This document shows, piece by piece, positions 17,695 through 26,363 of a DNA stretch of 39,336 nucleotides. The notes under the pieces are model-generated. The model had not been told where the DNA came from. It made no database searches and saw only the letters and a program-made list of their open reading frames with translations. How positions within the stretch are numbered: position 1 is the first letter of the stretch; every line of letters begins with the position of its first letter. This DNA comes from Dehalococcoidales bacterium (GTDB lineage Bacteria; Chloroflexota; Dehalococcoidia; Dehalococcoidales; Fen-1064), in contig CP070842.1 in the NCBI GenBank assembly GCA_020342155.1, forward strand, positions 824,568-863,903. Reading direction: 5' to 3'. The translations under genes and the position numbers were made by a program.

Positions 17695-18123
17695 CTACTC
17701 GCTGGCTACGCTCTGGTGACCTCGGGTTTTCGCGTTCTTACGTACATAGTCGGCGATTTCACCGACCATTGTCCCCGGAGTGAATATCTCACTAACCCCC
17801 TTTTCTTTCAGGAATGGTATGTCCTCTTTGGGGATGTTTCCTCCACCGATAACCAGGATGTCTTCTATTGCCTGCTCTTTCAGGAGTTCTACCACCCGGG
17901 GAAAGAGGTATTTATGAGCGCCTGATAAGCAACTTAGGCCTATCACATCCACGTCCTCTTGTATCGCGGCACGGACAATCTGCTCGGGGGTTTGCCTTAA
18001 TCCGGTATAGATAGTCTCCATGCCTTCATCTCTTAATCCCAGGGCAATTACCTTGGCTCCCCGGTCATGCCCATCCAACCCCGGCTTGGCCATCAGAACC
18101 CTGATTTTCCTTTCGTCATTCAT
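17695..18123 (-). CDS. B12-binding (small) subunit of an acyl-CoA mutase
   Basis: 142 residues, consisting only of the cobalamin-binding domain of methylmalonyl-CoA mutase type enzymes. The base-off/His-on signature DGHDRG (DxHxxG) follows [15 protein letters not shown] and [11 protein letters not shown] complete the nucleotide-tail pocket. It overlaps the preceding CoA-transferase by 8 bp, so translation is coupled. Together with the large subunit at 19421-21181 it forms the holoenzyme. Separate large and small chains are common in archaea and in many anaerobes. Confidence 0.95.
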   Translation of the reverse strand: MNDERKIRVLMAKPGLDGHDRGAKVIALGLRDEGMETIYTGLRQTPEQIVRAAIQEDVDVIGLSCLSGAHKYLFPRVVELLKEQAIEDILVIGGGNIPKEDIPFLKEKGVSEIFTPGTMVGEIADYVRKNAKTRGHQSVASE

Positions 18124-19399
18124 CTTGCTTTCCTTCCCCTTCTCTGGCTAACTGTTCTTCCAGACGGCGGGCCGCCGGGTCAATAGATGTTTTCCGTACC
18201 CGGCGCTCCATCTCCTCCCGGTGCTCCTCTTCTTCCTCCCGCAGTTTTCTTATCTTCTCTTCGGAATAACCCAGGATTCCACTCAAGACGTCAATGTTGT
18301 GTTGCCCCATAGTCGGGGGTGCGGCATGGTCACTCTCGTCAATAGCGGGCATTTTAATCGGATTGCCAGCCAGTCTTATCTCTCCACCCAGAGAGTGGGG
18401 CAGCGACAGTATCATGTTACGGTGTAATACCTGGGGGTCAGCTGCTGCCTCAGCGAGGTTATTGATTGGAGCGCAGGCCATGTCTTCAGCGTTAAATAGT
18501 TCCAGCCAGTCCGAAGCGGGAGCCTTTGCCAGGTATTCTTCTATGGTACGGTTGAATTCCTCACGGTGCTCTACCCTGTCTTTACCACTCTTGAACCTCG
18601 GATCCTCTATCATCCATTCTGCCCCGATTGCTCTGGCCAACCTCGGCCAGACGGGACCAATGGCAATATAGCTATCATCCTTGCATTTATAGACACCGTA
18701 AGGCAGTATTGCCAGGTGGCCTGAACCTAAAGGCTGCGGGATAATGCCTGAGCAGAAGTAGTAGGAAAGCTCATAGGCGAGAAGTGTGATGCTGCTATCC
18801 AGTAAGCTGACATCTATCTTTTCTCCCTCACCGGTGCGTTCTCGTCGTGTAAGGGCTGAGGTTACTCCCAGCGCACCAAACATGCCACCCGCCATGTCAA
18901 TGATAGGTGGACCGGGTCTAACGGGACGTCCTCCGGGCTCACCCGTAATACTCATTACGCCGCTCAAAGCCAGGGCAGTTATATCATAAGAAGGTCGTTC
19001 GGCATAAGGGCCAGTGGCGCCATAACCGCTGACCGAGCAGGAGATAATACCAGGATTAATCTTCTTCAGGGTCTCGTAGTCAAAACCTAGGCGTTTCATC
19101 ACTCCGGGACGGAAGTTGTCCCAGACTACATCGGAGATTTTGACCAGGTCGTAAATTGCTTCTCTACCTGAATCGGTCGCCAGGTCCAGAATTATTCCCT
19201 TCTTGTTACGGTTAAAGGCCATATAATAGAACAGCTCGCCCTCATGGTCGGGGCCGGCAACCTTACGACTCGGGTCCCCGATAGGCGACTCAATCTTGAT
19301 GACTTCAGCCCCTAAATCAGCTAATAGCATGGTCCCGAAAGGACCGGCGATAGCGCGGGAGAAATCTACGATCCTGTATCCTGATAAGGGTCCTTTCAT
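18116..19399 (-). CDS. Family III CoA-transferase (CaiB/BaiF) in the mutase operon
   Basis: 427 residues. Motifs are [52 protein letters not shown] and D168 (catalytic) in IIDMAGG. A charged C-terminal tail of ~50 residues ([12 protein letters not shown]) extends beyond the usual end and could be a coiled coil for subunit contact. It lies between the two mutase subunits (21-bp gap and 8-bp overlap), so it is almost certainly co-expressed with them. It is the best candidate for loading or unloading CoA on the mutase substrate or product. Confidence 0.93.
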   Translation of the reverse strand: MKGPLSGYRIVDFSRAIAGPFGTMLLADLGAEVIKIESPIGDPSRKVAGPDHEGELFYYMAFNRNKKGIILDLATDSGREAIYDLVKISDVVWDNFRPGVMKRLGFDYETLKKINPGIISCSVSGYGATGPYAERPSYDITALALSGVMSITGEPGGRPVRPGPPIIDMAGGMFGALGVTSALTRRERTGEGEKIDVSLLDSSITLLAYELSYYFCSGIIPQPLGSGHLAILPYGVYKCKDDSYIAIGPVWPRLARAIGAEWMIEDPRFKSGKDRVEHREEFNRTIEEYLAKAPASDWLELFNAEDMACAPINNLAEAAADPQVLHRNMILSLPHSLGGEIRLAGNPIKMPAIDESDHAAPPTMGQHNIDVLSGILGYSEEKIRKLREEEEEHREEMERRVRKTSIDPAARRLEEQLAREGEGKQDE

Positions 19400-19420
19400 T
19401 TTTTCACTCCTGTTCTTTTA

Positions 19421-21181
19421 CTAGAGAGACACTGGCTCATATTCCCCGAAAACTTCCCTGAGAACATCACACATTTCCTGCTCGCTGACATAGGCCTTGG
19501 CACACTCTATGAAGTGGGGGATTAGATTCTCCTCTTCTTTCTTTGCCTTGGTTTTAAGCTTTTTTAATAACTGTGCCACGGCACGGTTGTCCCGACTCTT
19601 CTTCAACTCGGTAAGGTTTTTAATTTGCTTTTCCTCTGCCTGGTCTCTCCTAACCGGATCATAGACATGCGGAACCAAATGGTTAATCTCGAGTTCCAGT
19701 TCATCTTCACCGACAAAACAGTTAACCCCCACCATTAAGTCCTCGCCGCTCTCTATCCTTTTTTGACGCGCGTGGGCACTCTTAGCTACCTCCCTTTGCA
19801 TGTAGCCATTCTCGATTGCAGCAACGGCTCCACCCATGGCTTCTATTTTGTCCAGTTCTTTCCGGGCGGCCTCTTCAATCTCATCAGTTAGAGATTCTAT
19901 ATAGTAAGACCCGGCCAGGGGGTCGCGGACCTCGCCTAGCTTTGCTTCATAATGCACAATCCTGGTAGCATCTCTGGCTAGCTGGGATGACTCCAGACCA
20001 CGTCCCATTACCAATGGCTCATCATAGGGAGGATAAGCAGTCCCCTCTCCGCCACTAAGGGCCGAAGCAACCGCACCGATTACCGAGCGAGTCAGGTTAT
20101 TAAGGGGGCGCTGGACAGTGGTGTTCTCACAGCCTATTTGAGCACCCATGCGACCTCCACGGAGGAGCATACTTCGCTGGCTTTTGGCTCCGAACTTCTC
20201 TTTGACTATCCTGGCATACATCCTTCGAGATGCACGGTGGAAGGCAATCTCCTTGAACATCTCCATACTTCCACCAAACTGGTTAATGGTAAACCTGGGA
20301 GCGAAAGAGTCGACGTCTAAACCGGCATTAACCCCTTCCTGCAAATAGGCAATCAGTATTGCCATACTGAAAGCCAGGTCCTGCTCTCTGGTAGCTCCGG
20401 CTCCCCTGATATGGTAGCCTCCGGCACTGGTGATATTTATCCGGGGGCAATACTTGTTGAAGAATACCATGCTATCACGGAACATTCTCATTGAGGGTCT
20501 GGGTGGGAAGATATAGGTGCCCCGGGCTATAAATTCTTTCAGGATGTCGTTCTGCGGGGTCGCCCTCAGCTTATCCAGGGGTATTCCCCTCTTTTCTGCC
20601 AGGGCAAAGTACATGGCTATAAGGATATTGGCCGGGGCATTGATGGTGAAGTTTGAGGCAATTCTATCGAGTTCTGTTTCTCCTTGAAACGGTTCATAGA
20701 TAATCTCGAAGTCCCTCAAGGTATCAACAGTCACACCGACTTTGCCCACATCACCACGAATCATGGGATTATCGGAGTCATAGCCACACTGAGTAGGCAG
20801 GTCGAAGGCTAGATTGGGTCCTCCCCTATCCCCCCGTTTTTGCATCTCCTTGTAGTAGTCTCTGGTATCCTCGGCTGTTCCATAACCTGAATAACCAGCC
20901 GCCCTCACCAGTCGAGGACCCGCAGGCCTACCTCTTCTTTGAGCTGTAGCTCTGCCGACCCTGGGAGCCGGCATACCGGGTTGCGCGGCATAGATACCTG
21001 CCGTGAAGGGATACTCTCCGGGAAAGCCGACCTTACTGAGAAAGTCGAAGCCCTCGGTATCAGCCGGGGTATAGGACTTGGTCGGGGATTCCTTTAGCCC
21101 AAAACCCTCCAGGGCCGGCTTCAAGACCTTCTCTTCCCACTCCTGCTTTCTTTTCTTTACTTTCTCTATATCGCTACTCAT
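19421..21181 (-). CDS. Divergent acyl-CoA mutase large subunit (methylmalonyl-CoA mutase family)
   Basis: 586 residues with a TIM-barrel mutase domain and no B12 domain. Conserved relative to methylmalonyl-CoA mutase: Y97 (YSGYGTAED), T208/Q210 (TPQND), R220 (ARGTYIFPP), H257 (GGYHIRG), GYDSDNP, DPLAGSYYIESL. These match residues known in P. shermanii mutase as Tyr89, Thr195, Gln197, Arg207 and His244. Not conserved: the CoA-channel segment TMYRxRxWTxRQY is replaced by a Pro/Arg-rich stretch (~66-95), the RTHxQTSG loop reads RGGRMGAQIG (341-350), and LHTNSxDEA reads AYPPYDEPL. It is clearly a B12 mutase, but probably with a substrate other than plain methylmalonyl-/succinyl-CoA. First gene of the minus-strand operon. 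Confidence 0.9.
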   Translation of the reverse strand: MSSDIEKVKKRKQEWEEKVLKPALEGFGLKESPTKSYTPADTEGFDFLSKVGFPGEYPFTAGIYAAQPGMPAPRVGRATAQRRGRPAGPRLVRAAGYSGYGTAEDTRDYYKEMQKRGDRGGPNLAFDLPTQCGYDSDNPMIRGDVGKVGVTVDTLRDFEIIYEPFQGETELDRIASNFTINAPANILIAMYFALAEKRGIPLDKLRATPQNDILKEFIARGTYIFPPRPSMRMFRDSMVFFNKYCPRINITSAGGYHIRGAGATREQDLAFSMAILIAYLQEGVNAGLDVDSFAPRFTINQFGGSMEMFKEIAFHRASRRMYARIVKEKFGAKSQRSMLLRGGRMGAQIGCENTTVQRPLNNLTRSVIGAVASALSGGEGTAYPPYDEPLVMGRGLESSQLARDATRIVHYEAKLGEVRDPLAGSYYIESLTDEIEEAARKELDKIEAMGGAVAAIENGYMQREVAKSAHARQKRIESGEDLMVGVNCFVGEDELELEINHLVPHVYDPVRRDQAEEKQIKNLTELKKSRDNRAVAQLLKKLKTKAKKEEENLIPHFIECAKAYVSEQEMCDVLREVFGEYEPVSL

Positions 21182-21368
21182 CTCCCCACCTCTCTAGTAA
21201 AGATTCCATCTATTTGTTGAGAATTTAAGCCTACCATAGGGCTGGCGGGTTAGCAACTGTTCGCTGAGGACCTTTTGCCACCCCGAAAGATAGTGTGGTA
21301 CTATTCGGTATCCCCTGAAGCTGAGTCCTGCAAAAGGGGACAGGTCTATCAAGTCTATAAAGCAGACT

Positions 21369-23552
21369 ATGGAACGCTGGCAGTTAAAAGACAGGTTCAT
21401 CGGTTATCTGGCCACGGGGCTTCTGGTCCTGGCGACCAGCTTATGGGTGTACTGGGGCGTGGAGGGGATGTATCGGGAGGGTTGGTGGGAGGCCTGGTAT
21501 TACCGGGCTCTCTATCTGGTCCCCGGGATTATCTGTCTGGGCTTGACCCTGTCAGCCTTAGCGTGGCCCTGGATTGGGGGCGGTCTACTCGTCATTATCG
21601 GTGGTGGTTTTACTGGCTGGTGGTGGTGGTATATCTCAGACACGGTCGGCCTGACTTTAGAGCGGGCGCTAGTCACGTTTGCCGTTAGTGGTGTGCCGGT
21701 AATTGCTGGAATACTTATCCTTATAGATGCATACCGTCGGACGCGGTTACACTCTGAGACGCCGTTACCGCTCCACAAGTGGCCCTACCGCAATATGCGG
21801 TATTTAGTGGCTGTCGGGGTCCCACTGCTGGTGGCGGTTGTTCTCGCCATCGTAATCCCTCTCACGGAACCTCACAGGGCTATTGTCACTAGCGGAGAGC
21901 CTGGGGATTATAGCGAGAGCGACCAGTTTAGAAATCTAACCGTACAGTTTGTAAGAACGGTAGCAGAAGACTATTTCACTCAGCGGCAGACACAATACCC
22001 GGAGGAACTAAGAGTTGAAGGTAACTGGGACCTTAATATTACTATATACCACCAGGGGACAGTAAAAGGGGGTGGGGAATATCAGGCGAATAATGAGGAA
22101 TTGTCCCTAGCATTAGAGCAGGCTACCCGGAACGCACTTGAGGGAAGTCACCAGGACTTGAATGAGGAAGACCTTGAAGACGTAAGGTTCCTAGTCAATT
22201 TCTCGATTAGTACCTCCTTCTCTGACCAGGTCGATACGCTATTCTCTCTCTTTCCTTTCTATAATTACGGCCTTAATCGTTCATTCTCCGAGTATGAACA
22301 GGCCTTCTCTTTTATTGAGTATAACGGAGAAGGGAAAGAACTTATTGAGGACCTGGTGATAATCCGCAGTCTGGATAAGGAACTGATTCTTGGAAAGATT
22401 GAGCAGGGGAAGGAATTTCTTTTCGGCACGGAACACCCGGATGAACATGGATTTTATAAATATATATATATGGACGAAGAATTAGGTGATAGACTGCATA
22501 CCGTGTATTCGGCCTCGATAATATACACGTTTCTGAAGCTCTACGATTATGATCAAGATGAAAGAATTATAGAGAGCGTACCGGACTGGGCGGATTTCCT
22601 TCTGGCCATGCAAAGTAAAGAGGAAAAAACACTTGGTGCATTTCACTATTCCTATTATTTTGAGACTGGTGAAAAACAGCAAAGATTTGTAGTGGGAACG
22701 ACCGCCTTGAGCATATTTACACTACTGGACTTATACGAGCGAACCGGCGATTCGCGATATCTGGATTCAGCAAAACTTGGGGGTGACTGGCTTACCACGA
22801 TGCAAAAATCTGATGGAGTGATGAAGGCCTATATTAGATATGATTCTGGTGTTGAAAGGTGGCTGTACGGTAGTAGTGAATCACTTCTTTATAATGGCCA
22901 GGTCCTCGCGGCTCTTTCCCGACTCTATATAGCCACTGGAGAGCAAAAATACTACGATACCGCTGAGAAAATCGCTGGGCATTTCTGCGAGAGGGTTGAG
23001 AACGAGGGCTGTTATCTGGGAGATGACTATCGCAGTAAAAACCCCATTTCGAGTGCCTGGGTAATAATGTCTCTGCTTGATTTCTACAAGATAAACCGGG
23101 AGGATTATCATAAAGATATAATCCTCAGATGTGGTAATGACCTGTTAGAAAGACAAGAAACAGATGTGAGTAATCCCGTATATTACGGGAGTTGGCATGG
23201 GGCATATTCAACGAGTGGAAACGGCTGGTTAGCTGAAGTAGCGATGGAGATGTACTTTTTTTGCCGGGAACAGGATGCGGATGGATGTGAGAGATACAAA
23301 GATGCCTTGGTAAGAGTTATATTATGGATAATCCAGAATACCTACTCAGCAGAGAACACCTTTTTCCTTGAGGAACCCGAGAGAGCCATCGGCGGCATCT
23401 TCTGGAACTACGAGAATAGATATGTCAGGACCGATTCGTTATGCCACGGTTTGAATGCCTACATTGGTATACTGGATGATTTAGAAGATGGTGTATTGCT
23501 TTCAATTCCTGAGGAGCTCTTCAGGGTAATCCTGGACAGGCTAAGAAACTGA
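21369..23552 (+). CDS. Membrane protein with C-terminal alpha/alpha-barrel (six-hairpin glycosidase/epimerase-like) domain
   Basis: 727 residues. Five hydrophobic segments occupy ~12-32, 48-66, 68-90, 98-121 and 145-165. A ~160-residue mixed region follows, then a helical-repeat domain (~390-720) with repeated Tyr/Trp/Gly-rich units such as LLYNGQVLAALSRLYIATGEQKYY, each ~50-60 residues apart. This pattern is seen in alpha/alpha-toroid enzymes (unsaturated glucuronyl hydrolase, C5-epimerase C-domains, terpene cyclase-like folds). It is probably a membrane-anchored carbohydrate-active or polysaccharide-binding protein facing outward. No catalytic residues can be assigned. The ribosome-binding site is weak. 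The gene diverges from the mutase operon. Confidence 0.7.
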   Translation: MERWQLKDRFIGYLATGLLVLATSLWVYWGVEGMYREGWWEAWYYRALYLVPGIICLGLTLSALAWPWIGGGLLVIIGGGFTGWWWWYISDTVGLTLERALVTFAVSGVPVIAGILILIDAYRRTRLHSETPLPLHKWPYRNMRYLVAVGVPLLVAVVLAIVIPLTEPHRAIVTSGEPGDYSESDQFRNLTVQFVRTVAEDYFTQRQTQYPEELRVEGNWDLNITIYHQGTVKGGGEYQANNEELSLALEQATRNALEGSHQDLNEEDLEDVRFLVNFSISTSFSDQVDTLFSLFPFYNYGLNRSFSEYEQAFSFIEYNGEGKELIEDLVIIRSLDKELILGKIEQGKEFLFGTEHPDEHGFYKYIYMDEELGDRLHTVYSASIIYTFLKLYDYDQDERIIESVPDWADFLLAMQSKEEKTLGAFHYSYYFETGEKQQRFVVGTTALSIFTLLDLYERTGDSRYLDSAKLGGDWLTTMQKSDGVMKAYIRYDSGVERWLYGSSESLLYNGQVLAALSRLYIATGEQKYYDTAEKIAGHFCERVENEGCYLGDDYRSKNPISSAWVIMSLLDFYKINREDYHKDIILRCGNDLLERQETDVSNPVYYGSWHGAYSTSGNGWLAEVAMEMYFFCREQDADGCERYKDALVRVILWIIQNTYSAENTFFLEEPERAIGGIFWNYENRYVRTDSLCHGLNAYIGILDDLEDGVLLSIPEELFRVILDRLRN

Positions 23553-23701
23553 ACCCTACTCGCCTGCCAGGTCTATAGCCCCCAGGTTATTTCCCGCGGT
23601 AACTCTTGACTTCAGTGATTTCACAAATTATTCTGAACTCTTACGTACTCTATCTGTATGAGGTACTTTGAGAACCTCGATACAAGAAACGAATCATTGA
23701 A

Positions 23702-24199
23702 GTGAGTGGGAGCGTGAAATCAGAATATCTCAGGTTTCGTAGAACGAGCTCTCTATCGCTTAGGCGAGTCAACAAGCGTAGGATACTGCTATTCATAATA
23801 TCTATGTTTGTCTGTCTTTCTATTATCGGATGTTCTTGTGGTGAAGATTCTGATGCTGAACCAACTCCTTACTTTCCGGTACAGAAAGAGCCTGGATTTA
23901 TTTATATGGAGGCACGCATAGAGGGAAGATTGATACTTTCTGAGGGTTGTTTACGCTTGACGCAGGTCTTCAGTAGAAGCTATCTAATTATTTGGCCTTA
24001 CGGCTACGAACTTCGCTTAGAAGATAAGACTATTCAGGTTCTTAACGCTGATGGCCAGGTTGTGGCCTGTGTGGGTGATTGGATAGTACTTGGCGGTGGT
24101 GTAAGTGATTCAATAGAAGTTATCGAGAACTGCATCGGTCAGCCTTTACCACCTGACTGCACTGGCCCTTATTGGATTGCCGGCGCAATTAATGAGTAG
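23702..24199 (+). CDS. Small predicted lipoprotein
   Basis: 165 residues from a GTG start. Another GTG four codons later is equally possible. The N-terminus is basic (RRVNKRR), followed by a hydrophobic stretch and the lipobox SIIGC, with the lipidated Cys at 44. The mature part begins CSCGEDSDAEPTP and contains a short beta-rich domain (EARIEGRLILSEGCLRL ... ADGQVVACVGDWI) that looks like an OB-like or barrel fold, with Cys residues that could pair outside the cell. Long for a signal peptide region, so the true start may be internal. Family not recognised. Confidence 0.6.
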   Translation: MSGSVKSEYLRFRRTSSLSLRRVNKRRILLFIISMFVCLSIIGCSCGEDSDAEPTPYFPVQKEPGFIYMEARIEGRLILSEGCLRLTQVFSRSYLIIWPYGYELRLEDKTIQVLNADGQVVACVGDWIVLGGGVSDSIEVIENCIGQPLPPDCTGPYWIAGAINE

Positions 24200-24285
24200 C
24201 TACTATCTTCGGATTTCTTACCATATTTACTTGCCGACTAAACGACTTGCTGTAAAGCTGGCGGTTTCTTCGGTAGCCTACCGGT

Positions 24286-25146
24286 TTATGGATACAATGG
24301 TGAAGAGGCCTTCATGAGGCGGGTCATGTGTCTCATCTCGGCGACCCGTTTCCCACTTTCTACCTCATCCAGATAAGTATCAACCCAGTAGAACTCAGTC
24401 TTCGAACTGGTGCCCACGCATGCCAGCTTGCCACCTGCCCGATAGGGTACATCGACCTTTACCGGCCCGTTCACATTACGCAATTCGGTAGCGCCGAAGA
24501 AGCCTACCGCTTCTTGGGCACGCTCGGGATTTATCATCATGGCACGGTGCATCAGGCTGGGTGGGGCGATAGCACCACCCCAAGGTGAATCACCCTTGTA
24601 CCAGTCCAGGGTGTCAGTAATTGTTTCCAGTGACCTGGCTACCATTTCTTGAGTAATGATAAAGTCCCGCGATGGTAATTCGTCCCCTGCTTTAAGCCCG
24701 GCAAGAATGCGTAATTCCCCTGGTGCAGCGTTCTTAAGCTCAATTGCCTGCACATAGGGAAGCTCCTCAGGCTCACCTATCGCTACCGTTCCTGTTCCTA
24801 CCGTGTGCCCATCCTGCGACTCAGCCCATGCCTCCACCTGCGCATCCTTCACCCCCTCCGGTGGAATGCCAATGACGCCTCTTACCTGCTCACCGTCTAC
24901 TAAGGCATAGGTGTAGAATATGCTGAGGGAGCCTTTCTCGAACCACTGCTGGCCAAAGGTTTTCAGTATTAACGGCGGAAAGAGGTTAAGGTGAACGATA
25001 CCCACCACAGCTCCTCCCCGCATTCCCAAATTTTGTGCTACATCGTCATCATGGATTGAGCCTCTGGCACCACTCGCCGCGTTTACCGCTCGCCTCCACC
25101 CTCCATAGAGATTTCCCTCTTTAATCTCAGTATCATCAGGCATCAC
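24286..25146 (-). CDS. MaoC/hotdog-fold acyl-CoA dehydratase-like protein
   Basis: 286 residues, compatible with a double hotdog. The N-terminal half has SIHDDDVAQNLGMRGGAVVGIVHLNLFPPLI, where a MaoC hydratase usually has D-x4-H in GRI(H)xD. The C-terminal half begins with FIITQEMVARSLETITDTL and APPSLMHRAMM, a second hotdog start. MaoC proteins hydrate enoyl-CoA or mesaconyl-CoA esters. A full catalytic Asp-His pair is not obvious, so substrate and activity are open. It may contribute to CoA-thioester metabolism with the neighbouring CoA-transferases but has its own promoter. Confidence 0.6.
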   Translation of the reverse strand: MMPDDTEIKEGNLYGGWRRAVNAASGARGSIHDDDVAQNLGMRGGAVVGIVHLNLFPPLILKTFGQQWFEKGSLSIFYTYALVDGEQVRGVIGIPPEGVKDAQVEAWAESQDGHTVGTGTVAIGEPEELPYVQAIELKNAAPGELRILAGLKAGDELPSRDFIITQEMVARSLETITDTLDWYKGDSPWGGAIAPPSLMHRAMMINPERAQEAVGFFGATELRNVNGPVKVDVPYRAGGKLACVGTSSKTEFYWVDTYLDEVESGKRVAEMRHMTRLMKASSPLYP

Positions 25147-25199
25147 TATTCTCCTTTCTCATGTATAACTGGCAACATCACCTGTTGTCTATAGCTGTA

Positions 25200-25229
25200 A
25201 TGCTAAGCCTTTTACTTATTTCATGTCAA
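25200..25229 (-). promoter_or_regulatory. Candidate promoter for the MaoC-like gene
   Basis: On minus: perfect TTGACA (25229-25224), an 18-bp spacer, TAGCAT (25205-25200, 4 of 6 matches). The leader would be ~45 nt. Confidence 0.4.
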
Positions 25230-25308
25230 GGTAACTTGCTGAGGGGATAACCCTCCCCCCAACCCCTTGTTTAACATCACATTGGTTCCTTTATAGGCAT
25301 CTCTTCTA

Positions 25309-25337
25309 TTGACAACGACCCTCCAAAAGACTATAGT
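25309..25337 (+). promoter_or_regulatory. Strong promoter for the zinc-ribbon repeat protein
   Basis: Perfect TTGACA (25309-25314), a 17-bp spacer, TATAGT (25332-25337, 5 of 6). Predicted start is ~25344, leaving a leader of ~160 nt. Confidence 0.6.
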
Positions 25338-25504
25338 TTTATCCCAGCACAATGCTAATATCTACACTATTAAAACTTAACCATACCCGACCTTAACACA
25401 AATGAGCATCCGACTGATAAAACGGAGAGGAAGATGACGAGGGCACTGGAAGCGCTGCATTGAGTCTACCAGTCCCCTTTTTATTTCGAAGAGGAGGTGA
25501 CGCC

Positions 25505-26293
25505 ATGGGGGTCCAACATATACCGTGTTGTCCGGAATGTGGCATCGAGTTAAAACCAAATGCCAACTTCTGCACTAAGTGTGGTACCCGTATTAGCGAG
25601 GATGAGAAGGAGGAGCCGGCTGTCTCGGTAGATAAGGCTACTGAGGCTGCCGAGACTGTCCAACAAGTGTCACTTTGCCCGGAATGTGGCATCGAGTTGA
25701 GATCAAATACAAACTTCTGTACTAAGTGTGGTACCCGTATTAGTGAGGGTGAGAAGGAGAAACCGGCTGTCTTGGTAGAGAAGGTCACTGAGGCTGCCGA
25801 GACCGTCCAACAAGCACCAGTTTGTCCGGAATGTGGCATTGAGTTAAGACCAAATGCCAACTTCTGCGATAAGTGTGGCATCCGTATTAATAAGGGTGAG
25901 AAGGTTAAAGAAAAGGTTAAAGAAGCTGAGGAGAAGGCGAAGAGAGAAGCTGAGGAAGCCAGGAAGGTTAAAGAAGCTGAGGAGAAGGCGAAGAGAGAAG
26001 CTGAGGAAGCCAGGAAGGCTAAAGAAGCTGAGGAGAAGTCGAAGAGAGAAGCTGAGGAAGCGAGGAAGGCCAAAGAAGCTGAGGAGAAGGCGAAGAGGGA
26101 AGCTGAGGAGAAGGCGAAGAGGGAAGCTGAGGAAGCCAGGAAAGCTAAAGAAGCTGAGGAGAAGGCTACTGAGGCTGCCGAGACCGTCCAACAAGTGCCA
26201 CTTTGCCCGGAATGTGGCACTGAGTTAAGACCAAATGCCAACTTCTGCATTAAGTGTGGTACCCATATTAGCGAGGGTGAGAAGGAGAAATAG
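25505..26293 (+). CDS. Four-zinc-ribbon protein with a charged coiled coil
   Basis: About 262 residues from the ATG at 25505, chosen because GAGGAGGTGA lies just upstream. The longer frame back to 25460 uses TTG. Four CPECG...FCxKCG zinc ribbons occur. The first three repeat every 49 residues with a linker (EAAETVQQ). The fourth lies at the C-terminus. Between ribbons 3 and 4 is a ~90-residue highly charged helix of 17-residue units (KEAEEKAKREAEEARKA), TolA-like in composition. There is no signal peptide or membrane segment, so it is probably cytoplasmic and acts as a rod joining two zinc-ribbon ends. The same ribbon type heads the kinase at 34686-38486. Function unknown. Confidence 0.8.
   Translation: MGVQHIPCCPECGIELKPNANFCTKCGTRISEDEKEEPAVSVDKATEAAETVQQVSLCPECGIELRSNTNFCTKCGTRISEGEKEKPAVLVEKVTEAAETVQQAPVCPECGIELRPNANFCDKCGIRINKGEKVKEKVKEAEEKAKREAEEARKVKEAEEKAKREAEEARKAKEAEEKSKREAEEARKAKEAEEKAKREAEEKAKREAEEARKAKEAEEKATEAAETVQQVPLCPECGTELRPNANFCIKCGTHISEGEKEK
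25919..26170 (+). repeat. 51-bp tandem repeats in the coiled-coil region
   Basis: About four copies of a 51-bp unit encoding 17 residues. One copy carries an extra 24 bp (8 residues). Copies differ at only a few bases, so unit number is likely to vary between strains. Confidence 0.85.
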
Positions 26294-26363
26294 AAGGCTT
26301 CGATAGTTGAACGATACCTAAGATAAATACCATCGGTATCTTTCAGCTTCTCTGACTATATAA

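Larger units (their letters stand above)
25147..25504. other. 358-bp divergent intergenic region
   Basis: It holds two outward promoters (listed separately). The ~160-nt leader of the zinc-ribbon gene contains no ORF that I can support, and I recognise no riboswitch. Confidence 0.5.

Noticed and set aside
25532..26207. Regularly repeated sequence that might suggest a CRISPR-like array
   Set aside because: The repeats encode zinc ribbons and coiled-coil units in frame. There are no unique spacers and no cas genes.
25393..26250. Long open frame on minus through the zinc-ribbon repeat gene (285 codons, Ser/Phe/Ala-rich)
   Set aside because: It is the antisense of a tandem-repeat coding region. 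Low-complexity composition mirrors the KEAEE repeats, and the plus frame has a good promoter and ribosome-binding site.
26312..26338. Imperfect inverted repeat (AAGATA...TATCTT and TACC...GGTA) between convergent genes
   Set aside because: The stem is bulged and followed by a mixed sequence rather than a T tract. Too weak to call a terminator.
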